Source of the DNA: an uncultured Duncaniella sp.
Lineage (GTDB): Bacteria > Bacteroidota > Bacteroidia > Bacteroidales > Muribaculaceae
NCBI RefSeq assembly: GCF_910577345.1
Contig: NZ_CAJTMT010000020.1
Coordinates: forward strand, 1-60,671
Reading direction: 5' to 3'
DNA length: 60,671 nt
Made by a program: the position numbers and the translations under genes. Positions 17,831 to 26,973 of this stretch are shown here, piece by piece (position 1 is the first letter of the stretch; each line of letters opens with the position of its first letter). The notes under the pieces were generated by a model. The model was not told the origin of the DNA, did no database searches, and was given only the letters and a program-made list of their open reading frames with translations.

Positions 17831-19522
17831 ATGAATCTAAGTAAGCGAATCACATTTCTTACCCTTGCAGCGGCCTTCTCGCTCGGAGCTATGGCCGACA
17901 GCAAGCCCTACATCTCTCAGGTATGGTCACCCGACCTCGGTAACGGACAATACAAGAATCCCGTCATCAACGCCGACTACTCCGACCCGGACGTGGTTCG
18001 CGTAGGTGACGACTACTACATGACCGCATCCAGCTTCTGCGACATCCCCGGTCTGCCCATCCTCCACTCGAAGGACCTCGTCAACTGGACACTCATCGGC
18101 CACGCAATCGCCGAAATGCCTGAATATGCACAGGCAGCCCCCGACCCCAGCCACGGCAACCATGTGTGGGCGCCCTCTATCCGCTACCACAACGGCGAAT
18201 TCTACATCTACTACGGCGACCCCGACCTCGGCATCTTCATGACCAAGACCAAGAATCCCGCAGGTCCCTGGGAACCCCTCGTACACGTCTATAAGGCCAA
18301 GGGCGTCATCGACACCTGCCCCTTCTGGGACGAGGACGGCAAGGCATACATTGCCCACGGCTATGCCGGAAGCCGCGCCGGAGTCAAGAGCATCCTCGGA
18401 ATGATTGAAATGACCCCCGACGGAAAATCGACAATCGGTCAGGACCGCGTCATCTACGACGGCCACATCGAGAACGAGACCATCGAGGGCGCAAAAATGT
18501 ATAAGGTAGGCGATTGGTACTACATCTTCTCACCCGCCGGAGGCGTTGCCACCGGATGGCAGGAAGTGCTCCGCTCGAAGAGCCCCTGGGGCCCCTACGA
18601 AGTGCGCAATGTGATGGATCAGGGCAACACTCCCGTCAACGGCCCTCACCAGGGTGCATGGGTCGACACCCCTGACGGTCAGGAACACTGGTTCCTCCAC
18701 TTCCAGGACAAAGGCCCTTACGGCCGTGTGGTTCATCTCCAGCCAATGACTTGGAACAACGACGGTTGGCCCGTAATCGGTGTTGACCCCGACGGCGATG
18801 GCCGCGGCGAGCCTGTCATGAAATACCGCAAGCCCAACGTCGGCAAGACCTATCCCGCCGTCAACCCCGTTGAAAGCGACGAATTCGACTCGACCACACT
18901 CGGTCTCCAGTGGCAGTGGAAGGGCAATCCCAACGCCCTCTGGCACTTCTGCGAAGCCAACACCGGAACACTCCGCCTCTTCTCCCAGAAGACCACCGAC
19001 AGCCCCCGCCTCTACGACGCATCCAACCTCCTGCTCCAGAAATTCCCTGCCGAGAACTTCACCGCTACCACAAAGGTGCAGTTCCATCCCCGCAAGCGCA
19101 ACGGCAAGATTGATGCCGGTGAGCGCGCAGGTCTCGCAGTCATGGGCTACAACTACGGCGCAATCGCAATCAACAGCCGCGCCGACGGTATCTATCTGAC
19201 TGAAGTCATGGCCGAAAGCGCCAACAAGGGTAAGGAAGAGAAGGAAATCAAGGCCGTGAAAATCGACGGCGACAAGCCCCTCTATCTCCGCGTCACCGTC
19301 AAGAACATCGGTCCGAAGAATCCTAAGGAAAAGGATGATTTCAAGGGTCAGGCTGTGTTCTCCTACAGCTTCGACGGCAAGAAATTCACCGAGTTCGGCG
19401 AACCTCTCAAGCTCACCTCCGGCCACTGGATCGGCTCGAAAGTCGGTCTCTTCTGTGTCCGCGACTGGGAGAGCAACGACAGCGGCTGGCTCGACGTCGA
19501 CTGGTTCAGAATCACAAAATAA
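17831..19522 (+). CDS. GH43 glycoside hydrolase with C-terminal beta-sandwich domain
   Basis: A 563-residue secreted GH43 enzyme. A signal peptide (about 1-22, ending SLGAMA) precedes a five-bladed propeller with the expected catalytic carboxylates: base D52 (YSDPDVVRVG), modulator D161 (GVIDTCPF) and acid E219 (TIEGAKMYK). From about residue 350 a concanavalin-like domain follows (ESDEFDSTTLGLQWQWKGNP), as in beta-xylosidase-type GH43 enzymes. Known family activities are beta-xylosidase, alpha-arabinofuranosidase and galactan-acting enzymes. Xylose or arabinose side-chain removal from pectin fits the context. It lies 15 bases before the CE8 gene. Confidence 0.9.
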   Translation: MNLSKRITFLTLAAAFSLGAMADSKPYISQVWSPDLGNGQYKNPVINADYSDPDVVRVGDDYYMTASSFCDIPGLPILHSKDLVNWTLIGHAIAEMPEYAQAAPDPSHGNHVWAPSIRYHNGEFYIYYGDPDLGIFMTKTKNPAGPWEPLVHVYKAKGVIDTCPFWDEDGKAYIAHGYAGSRAGVKSILGMIEMTPDGKSTIGQDRVIYDGHIENETIEGAKMYKVGDWYYIFSPAGGVATGWQEVLRSKSPWGPYEVRNVMDQGNTPVNGPHQGAWVDTPDGQEHWFLHFQDKGPYGRVVHLQPMTWNNDGWPVIGVDPDGDGRGEPVMKYRKPNVGKTYPAVNPVESDEFDSTTLGLQWQWKGNPNALWHFCEANTGTLRLFSQKTTDSPRLYDASNLLLQKFPAENFTATTKVQFHPRKRNGKIDAGERAGLAVMGYNYGAIAINSRADGIYLTEVMAESANKGKEEKEIKAVKIDGDKPLYLRVTVKNIGPKNPKEKDDFKGQAVFSYSFDGKKFTEFGEPLKLTSGHWIGSKVGLFCVRDWESNDSGWLDVDWFRITK

Positions 19523-19537
19523 TCATCTGTTCTGAAA

Positions 19538-20503
19538 ATGAAAATCCGAATCATATCCCTTATTCTGCTGCTTGCAGGCATCGGCAGTTCGCTCGGTGCC
19601 GCGGCAGCCGAGTATAAGCGTGAGATTTACGTCAATCAGGACGGCTCCGGCGACTACACTACAATCACCGAAGCCCTTGAAGGAATCCGAGCCTATATGG
19701 ACTACGAAGTGACCGTCCATATTGCCGACGGAATCTATAAGGAGAAAATCGTCATCCCCTCCTGGCTTAAGAACGTGAGCTTCATCGGTGAAAGCCCCGA
19801 AAAGACTGTCATCACCTTCGACCATCACGCAAACATTGACAAGATGGGCACCTTCCGCACATATACCGTCAAGGTCGATGCCTCCGACATCCTTTTCAAG
19901 AATCTCACCATCGAGAACAATGCCCCGCAGCTCGGTCAGGCAGTGGCTCTCCACACCGAAGGCGACAAAATCCGCTTCATAAACTGCCGTTTCCTCGGCA
20001 ATCAGGACACCATCTTTACAGGTGGAAAGAACTCCCGCCTTTACTTCGCCGACTGCTACATTGAGGGTACAACCGATTTCATATTCGGCCCCGCGACAGT
20101 CTATTTCAAGGACTGCGAGATTTTCAGCAAGCGTGACTCCTACATCACCGCCGCCTCGACACCCGAGGACGTGAAATTCGGCTACATCTTCGACAATTGC
20201 AAGCTCACCGCCGCCGACGATGTGAAGAAAGTCTACCTGGGCCGGCCCTGGCGTCCCTACGCCCACACCGTGTTCATCAACTGCGACATGGGCAAGCACA
20301 TCCGTCCCGAAGGCTGGCACAACTGGAACAACACCGACAACGAGCGCACCGCCCGCTACGGCGAGTATGGTTCGCGCGGCGAAGGCGGCTCGCAGACCGG
20401 ACGTGTCAATTGGGCCATGAAGGTCAGCGACAAGGATGCTGCCGCCTGCCTCGACACCACCGAGGTCTTTGCAGTGACAACCGGCTGGAATCCTGCTGAT
20501 TGA
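19538..20503 (+). CDS. CE8 pectin methylesterase
   Basis: A 321-residue exported pectinesterase that removes methyl groups from methylated homogalacturonan, giving free carboxylates for GH28 cleavage. The signal peptide covers about residues 1-24. All hallmark residues are present: Q134 (GQAVAL), Q156-D157 (GNQDT), nucleophile D180 (GTTDFIFG), and R236/W238 (LGRPWR). The length is normal for a single-domain bacterial enzyme. It is only 15 bases from the GH43 stop and 87 bases before uxaB, so probably co-transcribed. Confidence 0.95.
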   Translation: MKIRIISLILLLAGIGSSLGAAAAEYKREIYVNQDGSGDYTTITEALEGIRAYMDYEVTVHIADGIYKEKIVIPSWLKNVSFIGESPEKTVITFDHHANIDKMGTFRTYTVKVDASDILFKNLTIENNAPQLGQAVALHTEGDKIRFINCRFLGNQDTIFTGGKNSRLYFADCYIEGTTDFIFGPATVYFKDCEIFSKRDSYITAASTPEDVKFGYIFDNCKLTAADDVKKVYLGRPWRPYAHTVFINCDMGKHIRPEGWHNWNNTDNERTARYGEYGSRGEGGSQTGRVNWAMKVSDKDAAACLDTTEVFAVTTGWNPAD

Positions 20504-20590
20504 CGTAATCATCAATTCCCCTCCTCATCAATTCTCTCCTTTACATCTTAATCTTACCAATAACTAATCAAATCACTATACAATTTAATC

Positions 20591-22081
20591 ATGAAAGCTT
20601 TAAACAAACTCACCGCTCCCAAGGCAGTGGCACCTGAAAGAATCATCCAATTCGGCGAAGGCAACTTCCTCCGCGCATTTGTTGACTGGATCATCAAGAA
20701 CATGAACGACAAGACTGACTTCAACTCTTCAGTCGTTGCCATTCAGGGTACACCCGATGCATTTGTAATGCAGCTTCTCGAAGGCCAGGATTGCCTCTAT
20801 CACGTCAATCTCCAGGGCCGCCTCAACGGTGAGGTAGTGAACTCGCTCACCCGCATCGACGTCATCTCGCGCGGTCTCAGCCCCTTCACCCAATTTGACG
20901 CCTTCCTCGCTCTCGCCGACCAGCCCGAGATGCGTTTCGTCATTTCAAACACCACTGAGGCCGGTATCGCCTTCGACCCCGAATGCAAGCTTTCGGACCG
21001 TCCCGCCGCTTCTTATCCCGGCAAGCTCACCCAGCTCCTCTACCGTCGTTTCAAGACTTTCAACGGCGCTGCTGACAAGGGCTTCATCATCATGCCCTGC
21101 GAGCTTATCTTTGAAAACGGCCACCACCTCAAGGAAATCATCAACAAGTACATCGAACTCTGGAAAGACCAGTTCGACGGCGACTACGAGGAATTCAAGA
21201 CCTGGTTCAACACCTACTGCTACGTCTGCGCAACCCTCGTTGACCGCATCGTTCCCGGATTCCCCCGCAAGGAAATCAACGAAATCCAGGAAAAACTCGG
21301 CTACAAGGACAACATCGTCGTTCAAGGCGAAGCTTTCCACCTCTGGGTCATCGAACGTGCTTCCAACATCTCCATCGAGCAGCTCCGCGCCGAATTCCCC
21401 GCTGAAAAGGCCGGTCTCGAAGTGCTCATCACCGATTCTGAGGCTCCCTACCACGAGCGTAAGGTTACCCTCCTCAACGGCCCGCACACTGTCCTCTCGC
21501 CCGTTGCCTTCCTCAGCGGCGTGAACATCGTGCGCGATGCCTGCAACCACCCCGTAATCGGCAAATACATCCACAAGGTGCAGTTCGACGAACTCATGCA
21601 GACCCTCAACCTCCCCATGGAAGAGCTCCAGAAGTTCGGTAGCGACGTTCTCGAACGTTTCAACAACCCCTACGTTGACCACCAGGTGACTTCAATCATG
21701 CTCAACTCCTTCCCGAAATATCAGACCCGCGACCTCCCCGGCCTCAAGACTTACCTCGAGCGCAAGGGCGAACTTCCCAAGGGTCTCGTGCTCGGTCTCG
21801 CTGCCCTCATCACTTATTATAAAGGTGGCAAGCGCGAAGACGGTACCGAAATCGTTCCGAAGGACGACCAGAAAATCATGGATCTCCTCACCGAACTCTG
21901 GGCTACCGGCGACACCCGCAAGGTTGCTGAAGGCGTACTCGCTGCCAAGGATCTCATCTGGGGCGAAGAACACGGCGACCTCAACGCCATCCCCGGTCTC
22001 ACCGACCTCGTCACCGAGTATCTCAACTCCATCCAGGAGAAGGGTATGCTTGAGACCGTTAAAGAAGTTGTTGAAGCATAA
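20591..22081 (+). CDS. uxaB: Tagaturonate reductase
   Basis: A 496-residue cytosolic mannitol-dehydrogenase-superfamily enzyme. It reduces D-tagaturonate to D-altronate with NADH, the second step of galacturonate breakdown. The N-terminus IIQFGEGNFLRAF is the dinucleotide-binding signature of this family, and ITDSEAPYHERKVTLLNGPH is typical of the UxaB/UxaD group. It lies 12 bases before uxaA, and uxaC and exuT follow, which supports UxaB over fructuronate reductase. No separate promoter is seen in the 87 bases upstream. Confidence 0.93.
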   Translation: MKALNKLTAPKAVAPERIIQFGEGNFLRAFVDWIIKNMNDKTDFNSSVVAIQGTPDAFVMQLLEGQDCLYHVNLQGRLNGEVVNSLTRIDVISRGLSPFTQFDAFLALADQPEMRFVISNTTEAGIAFDPECKLSDRPAASYPGKLTQLLYRRFKTFNGAADKGFIIMPCELIFENGHHLKEIINKYIELWKDQFDGDYEEFKTWFNTYCYVCATLVDRIVPGFPRKEINEIQEKLGYKDNIVVQGEAFHLWVIERASNISIEQLRAEFPAEKAGLEVLITDSEAPYHERKVTLLNGPHTVLSPVAFLSGVNIVRDACNHPVIGKYIHKVQFDELMQTLNLPMEELQKFGSDVLERFNNPYVDHQVTSIMLNSFPKYQTRDLPGLKTYLERKGELPKGLVLGLAALITYYKGGKREDGTEIVPKDDQKIMDLLTELWATGDTRKVAEGVLAAKDLIWGEEHGDLNAIPGLTDLVTEYLNSIQEKGMLETVKEVVEA

Positions 22082-22093
22082 TCCAAGGCCCGA

Positions 22094-23605
22094 ATGAAGG
22101 ACTTTCTTAAAATCAATCCCGCCGACAACGTTGCAGTCGCCATCAATCCGCTCGCCGCGGGGACGACTGTCAACGTCGACGGTGACGAAATCACCCTCGT
22201 CAGCGACATCCCCGCAGGCCATAAGTTTGCCCTCCGCGACATCGCCGACGGTGAGAACGTCATCAAATACGGCTTCCCCATCGGCCATACCCGCCATGAG
22301 GTGAAGCGTGGTGCATTCCTCGACCACAACGACATCAAGACAAATCTTGAAGGTCAGCTCGACTATTCCGACATCACCATCGACAATCCCTCGCCCGAAG
22401 CTCCCGGTGCAGCCAACAAAGGCACCGAAGCCACTTTCATGGGCTACGAGCGTCCCGACGGTCAGGTCGGTATCCGCAACGAAATCTGGGTCATCCCGAC
22501 AGTAGGTTGCGTCAACGGCATCGCCAAGCAGATTGTCGACCGCCTCAACGCCGAGACAAAGGCTGAAGGAGTAGACGGCATCTTCGCCTTCCCCCACAAC
22601 TACGGCTGCTCACAGCTCGGCGACGACCACGAGAACACCAAGAAGATTCTCCGCGACATGGTGCTCCACCCCAACGCAGGTGGTGTCCTCGTCATCGGTC
22701 TCGGCTGCGAGAACAACCAGCCCAAGGTCTTCGAAGAATTCTGTGGCGACTACGACCGCACCCGCGTGAAATTCCTCGTATGTCAGGAAGTCGAGGGCGA
22801 CGAAGTTGAGGCCGGTCTCACCATCCTCCGCGACCTCTACAACCAGGCCCGCAACTTCAAGCGCACCGAACAGCCCGCTTCCAAGCTCCGCATCGGTCTG
22901 AAGTGTGGTGGCTCTGACGGCTTCTCCGGCATCACAGCCAACCCTCTCCTCGGCGAATTCTCCGACTGGCTCTGCGAACAGCAGGGTGGCACCACCGTGC
23001 TCACCGAAGTTCCCGAGATGTTCGGTGCCGAAACCATCCTCATGCGCCGCTGCGCCGACAACGAGCTTCTCGGCGAAACCGTATCGCTCATCAACAACTT
23101 CAAGGAATACTTCCTCAGCCACGGTGAACCCGTAGGCGAGAACCCCTCGCCCGGCAACAAGGCAGGCGGTATCTCCACCCTTGAGGAAAAAGCCCTCGGC
23201 TGCACCCAGAAGTCAGGCAAGAGCCCCGTCTTCGGTGTGATGGAATACGGCGAACGCATCCACAACCACGGCCTCAACCTCCTCTCGGCTCCCGGCAACG
23301 ACCTCGTCGCTTCCACCGCCCTCGCCGCAGCAGGTTGCCAGATGGTGCTCTTCACCACCGGTCGCGGTACCCCCTTCGGCACATTCGTCCCCACTATGAA
23401 GGTATCGACCAACTCAGGTCTTGCAAAGCGCAAACCCACCTGGATCGACTTCAACGCCGGACGTCTCGCCGAGGACAGCACCATGGCCGACGTGCTTGCC
23501 GACTTCATCGCCTACGTTCTCAAAGTAGCATCCGGCGAGGAAGTGAACTCCGAAAAGAGCGGCATCCACGAAATCTCCATCTTCAAGAATGGTGTGACAC
23601 TCTGA
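22094..23605 (+). CDS. uxaA: Altronate dehydratase
   Basis: A 503-residue enzyme dehydrating D-altronate to 2-keto-3-deoxygluconate. It has the usual two parts: an N-terminal SAF domain (about 1-95, IPAGHKFALRDI) and a C-terminal UxaA-type catalytic domain with the conserved IWVIPTVGCVNG and GLKCGGSDGFSGITANP motifs that hold metal-binding cysteines. It sits 12 bases after uxaB. A perfect 15-bp hairpin separates it from uxaC. Confidence 0.95.
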   Translation: MKDFLKINPADNVAVAINPLAAGTTVNVDGDEITLVSDIPAGHKFALRDIADGENVIKYGFPIGHTRHEVKRGAFLDHNDIKTNLEGQLDYSDITIDNPSPEAPGAANKGTEATFMGYERPDGQVGIRNEIWVIPTVGCVNGIAKQIVDRLNAETKAEGVDGIFAFPHNYGCSQLGDDHENTKKILRDMVLHPNAGGVLVIGLGCENNQPKVFEEFCGDYDRTRVKFLVCQEVEGDEVEAGLTILRDLYNQARNFKRTEQPASKLRIGLKCGGSDGFSGITANPLLGEFSDWLCEQQGGTTVLTEVPEMFGAETILMRRCADNELLGETVSLINNFKEYFLSHGEPVGENPSPGNKAGGISTLEEKALGCTQKSGKSPVFGVMEYGERIHNHGLNLLSAPGNDLVASTALAAAGCQMVLFTTGRGTPFGTFVPTMKVSTNSGLAKRKPTWIDFNAGRLAEDSTMADVLADFIAYVLKVASGEEVNSEKSGIHEISIFKNGVTL

Positions 23606-23637
23606 TAATCCATTCCAAAGCCCTTTAAGGATACAAC

Positions 23638-23682
23638 AAATTTAAGGTCGTTAAGCCAACCGACTTCAACGACCTTAAATTT
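23638..23682. repeat. Perfect 15-bp intercistronic hairpin between uxaA and uxaC
   Basis: AAATTTAAGGTCGTT at 23638-23652 is the exact inverse of AACGACCTTAAATTT at 23668-23682, with a 15-base loop. No U run follows beyond the stem, and the operon continues. It is more likely an mRNA processing or stability element, or a weak terminator, than a full stop. Confidence 0.65.
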
Positions 23683-23784
23683 CACCTTCACGGTCCGGCC
23701 GGGGCTACGGAATCCACCGGATTCTCCTCCTCAACACATAAAAATCTCCCCTAACCCTACCTTTAACCCTTAAAATTTACACTC

Positions 23785-25200
23785 ATGAAACCCTTCATGG
23801 ACGAAAACTTCCTGCTGCAGACCGAAACAGCACAGAAGTTATATCACGAACACGCTGCAAAGATGCCCATCATCGACTATCACTGCCACCTCATCCCCAA
23901 GATGGTAGCCGATGACCACAAATTCAAGTCAATCACTGAAATCTGGCTCGGCGGCGACCACTACAAATGGCGCGCAATGCGTTCCAACGGTGTTGAAGAG
24001 CGCTTCTGCACCGGAACAGACACCACCGACTGGGAAAAATTCCAGAAGTGGGCCGAGACAGTTCCCTATACCTTCCGCAACCCCCTCTACCACTGGACAC
24101 ACCTCGAGCTCAAGACTGCTTTCGGTATCGACAAGCTCCTCAACCCCGAGACTGCCCGTGAAATCTTCGACGCTTGTAACGACAAGCTCCTCAACGATCC
24201 CAACATGACCGCCCGTGGCCTCATGCGCCGCTACAACGTTGAGGCCGTCTGCACAACCGACGATCCCGTCGACTCGCTCGAATACCACAAGCAGGTGCGC
24301 GACAGCGGCTTCGAAATCAAGATGCTCCCCACATGGCGTCCCGACAAGGCTATGGCCGTAGAGAATCCCGCCGAATTCCGCGCCTACGTTGAGAAACTCG
24401 CCGAGGTTTCAGGCGTTGAAATCAACAAGTTCAAGGATATGGTCGACGCACTCCAGAAGCGTCACGACTTCTTCGAGGAAATGGGCTGCCGCCTCTCCGA
24501 CCACGGTATCGAGGAATTCTATGCAGAGGACTTCACCGACGGCGAAATCGAAGCCATCTTCGACAAGGTCTACGGCGGAAAGGAACTCACCAAGGAAGAA
24601 ATCCTCAAGTTCAAGAGCGCAATGCTCATCGTCTTCGGCGAAATGGACTACGAGTCAGGCTGGACACAGCAGTTCCACTACGGTGCCATCCGCAACAACA
24701 ACACCAAGATGTTCAAGCTCCTCGGCCCCGACACCGGTTTCGACTCAATCGGCGAATTCACCACTGCAAAGGCTTGTGCCAAGTTCCTTGACACACTCAA
24801 CACCCGTGGCAAACTCACCAAGACCATCCTCTACAACCTCAACCCCTGCGCCAACGAAGTTATCGCCACTATGCTCGGCAACTTCCAAGACGGTTCCGTT
24901 GCAGGTAAGATCCAGTTCGGTTCAGGCTGGTGGTTCCTTGACCAGAAGGACGGCATGGAGAAGCAGATGAACGCACTCTCACTCCTCGGCCTTCTCAGCC
25001 GCTTCGTCGGTATGCTCACCGACTCCCGCTCGTTCCTCTCTTATCCGCGTCACGAATACTTCCGCCGCACCCTCTGTAACCTCGTGGGCAACGACGTTGA
25101 AAACGGTCTCATCCCCTACACCGGCTACGAAGAGCAGCGCGTCAACCAGATGATCGAGGACATTTGCTACAACAATGCTAAAAACTACTTCAAGTTCTAA
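23785..25200 (+). CDS. uxaC: Glucuronate/galacturonate isomerase
   Basis: A 471-residue uronate isomerase of the amidohydrolase fold, converting D-galacturonate to D-tagaturonate (or D-glucuronate to D-fructuronate). The metal-binding motif is H33-C-H35 (IIDYHCHL). TTDDPVDSLEYH, KMLPTWRPDKAM and DSRSFLSYPRHEYFRRTLC are family blocks. The length is standard. Met5 is an alternative start. It is separated from exuT by only three bases. Confidence 0.96.
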   Translation: MKPFMDENFLLQTETAQKLYHEHAAKMPIIDYHCHLIPKMVADDHKFKSITEIWLGGDHYKWRAMRSNGVEERFCTGTDTTDWEKFQKWAETVPYTFRNPLYHWTHLELKTAFGIDKLLNPETAREIFDACNDKLLNDPNMTARGLMRRYNVEAVCTTDDPVDSLEYHKQVRDSGFEIKMLPTWRPDKAMAVENPAEFRAYVEKLAEVSGVEINKFKDMVDALQKRHDFFEEMGCRLSDHGIEEFYAEDFTDGEIEAIFDKVYGGKELTKEEILKFKSAMLIVFGEMDYESGWTQQFHYGAIRNNNTKMFKLLGPDTGFDSIGEFTTAKACAKFLDTLNTRGKLTKTILYNLNPCANEVIATMLGNFQDGSVAGKIQFGSGWWFLDQKDGMEKQMNALSLLGLLSRFVGMLTDSRSFLSYPRHEYFRRTLCNLVGNDVENGLIPYTGYEEQRVNQMIEDICYNNAKNYFKF

Positions 25201-25203
25201 AGT

Positions 25204-26706
25204 ATGGCTGCAGTTACAACCCCTCTCGCGGCTGCGAACCAGAAGATGACCAACTTCCGTTGGACAATCTGCGCCCTGCTTTTCCTTGCAACGACTGTCA
25301 ACTACATGGACCGCCAGGTGCTCTCACTCACCTGGAAAGAGTTCATCTCCCCTGAATTCCACTGGACCGACGCCAACTACGGTCTCATCACCGCAGTCTT
25401 CTCCATCGTCTATGCCGTGGCCAACCTTCTTGCCGGCCGCTTCATCGACTGGATGGGCACCAAGAAAGGCTACCTCTGGGCCATCGGCGTATGGTCGGCC
25501 GGTGCCTGCCTCCACGCTGTCTGCGGTGTGGCAACCGAAGCCACCCTCGGCCTCCACGATGCCGCCGGTCTTGTAAAGGCCACCGGCGACATGGCTATCA
25601 CCATCGCCACCGTGTCGGTCTACTTCTTCCTTGCAGCCCGTACCATCCTCGCCCTCGGTGAGGCCGGCAACTTCCCCGCTGCAATCAAGGTTACAGCTGA
25701 ATACTTCCCCAAGCGTGACCGTGCATACGCAACCTCAATCTTCAACGCAGGTTCTGCCGTAGGCGCTCTCATCGCTCCCTTCACCATTGGCCCGCTCGCC
25801 AAGTTCTTCCAGAGCATCGGCTGGGGCAACGGTTGGGAAATGGCATTCATCATCATCGGTGCCCTCGGCTTCATCTGGATGGGCTTCTGGATTTTCCTCT
25901 ACAAGAAACCCGCCGAGAATCCCCACGTCAACGCCGCCGAGCTCGCCTACATCGAGCAGGACGACGATGCCGCCGATGAAACAGCCAAGCAGAAGGCAGA
26001 GATCGAGGACAGCGAGACTGCAACCATCCCCTTCTTCAAGTGCTTCAAGTATCCCCAGACATGGGCCGTGTTCTTCGGCAAGTTCCTCACCGACGGTGTA
26101 TGGTGGTTCTTCCTCTTCTGGACTCCTGCCTACATCACCGATGTGTTCAAACTTTCCACTTCGTCAGGCGAGGGTATGCTCATGATATTTGTCCTCTACC
26201 TTATCACCATGCTTTCAATCTACGGTGGCAAGCTCCCGACAATCTTCATTGACCGTGCCGCACGCAAAGGTATCCACATCGACCCGTATGCAGCCCGTAT
26301 GCGCGCCATGCTCATCTTTGCAGTGTTCCCCCTCCTTGCGCTTCTCGCACAGCCCCTCAGCTCCATGTCCCCCTGGCTCCCCATCATCATCATCGGTATC
26401 GCCGGTGCTGCCCACCAGTCATGGAGTGCCAACATCTACTCTGTTGTAGGTGACATGTTCCCCAAGTCAACCATCGCGACCATCATCGGTATCGGTGGCA
26501 TGGCAGGCGGTCTCGGATCATTCCTCATCAACTACTGCTCAGGTATCCTCTTTGACTATTCTGCCCAGACCAACATGTCGTTCATGAGCTTCACCGGTAA
26601 ACCCGCAGGCTACTTCATCGTATTCTGCATCTGTGGTGTCGCTTACCTCGTAGGCTGGATCATCATGAAGCTCCTCGTTCCCCGCTACAAGAGAATCGAG
26701 GCTTAA
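25204..26706 (+). CDS. exuT: MFS hexuronate transporter
   Basis: A 500-residue inner-membrane transporter of the major facilitator superfamily, anion:cation symporter group. About 12 hydrophobic segments are visible, with the signature VNYMDRQVLSL in the first helix region and a cytoplasmic acidic loop (about residues 245-275, DDDAADETAKQKAEIED) between the halves. Homologues carry galacturonate and glucuronate into the cytosol. The three-base gap after uxaC and a strong terminator downstream (26767) mark it as the last gene of the uronate operon. Confidence 0.92.
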   Translation: MAAVTTPLAAANQKMTNFRWTICALLFLATTVNYMDRQVLSLTWKEFISPEFHWTDANYGLITAVFSIVYAVANLLAGRFIDWMGTKKGYLWAIGVWSAGACLHAVCGVATEATLGLHDAAGLVKATGDMAITIATVSVYFFLAARTILALGEAGNFPAAIKVTAEYFPKRDRAYATSIFNAGSAVGALIAPFTIGPLAKFFQSIGWGNGWEMAFIIIGALGFIWMGFWIFLYKKPAENPHVNAAELAYIEQDDDAADETAKQKAEIEDSETATIPFFKCFKYPQTWAVFFGKFLTDGVWWFFLFWTPAYITDVFKLSTSSGEGMLMIFVLYLITMLSIYGGKLPTIFIDRAARKGIHIDPYAARMRAMLIFAVFPLLALLAQPLSSMSPWLPIIIIGIAGAAHQSWSANIYSVVGDMFPKSTIATIIGIGGMAGGLGSFLINYCSGILFDYSAQTNMSFMSFTGKPAGYFIVFCICGVAYLVGWIIMKLLVPRYKRIEA

Positions 26707-26766
26707 AAATCATTCCCGAAACATCCCCCGACCTCACTCCGCAACCGATGAGTGATGTCAGGCTGA

Positions 26767-26817
26767 AAAATCCTTGGAATCCCTGTCATTATTCGTGTCA
26801 CGGATTCCAAGGATTTT
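26767..26817. terminator. Perfect 16-bp terminator hairpin after exuT
   Basis: AAAATCCTTGGAATCC at 26767-26782 pairs with GGATTCCAAGGATTTT at 26802-26817. The flanking A and T runs allow termination in either direction. Confidence 0.88.
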
Positions 26818-26935
26818 CCATTATTACTGCATTTCAACCATGAATCAAGCCGTCAATCCGCAAGAATAATTGAATTTATGTCTGATTTCAACCATATTTG
26901 ACCGATTTCATACCATCTCGCAACACATAAAGCCG

Positions 26936-26943
26936 TAAATTTG
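26936..26943 (+). promoter_or_regulatory. -7 box for the GH51 gene
   Basis: TAAATTTG at 26936-26943 lies 30 bases before the start codon. The -33 element is poor, which may mean activator dependence. Confidence 0.5.
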
Positions 26944-26973
26944 CAATCGAACCTCACCTGACATCAACGACGT

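Noticed and set aside
19523..20515. Minus-strand open frame of 330 codons over the CE8 gene
   Set aside because: It mirrors the codon pattern of the pectin methylesterase on the plus strand. It has no motif of its own and no start signals. The same holds for the frames at 16342-17226, 18530-19426, 20945-21682, 21692-22597 and 44772-45710.
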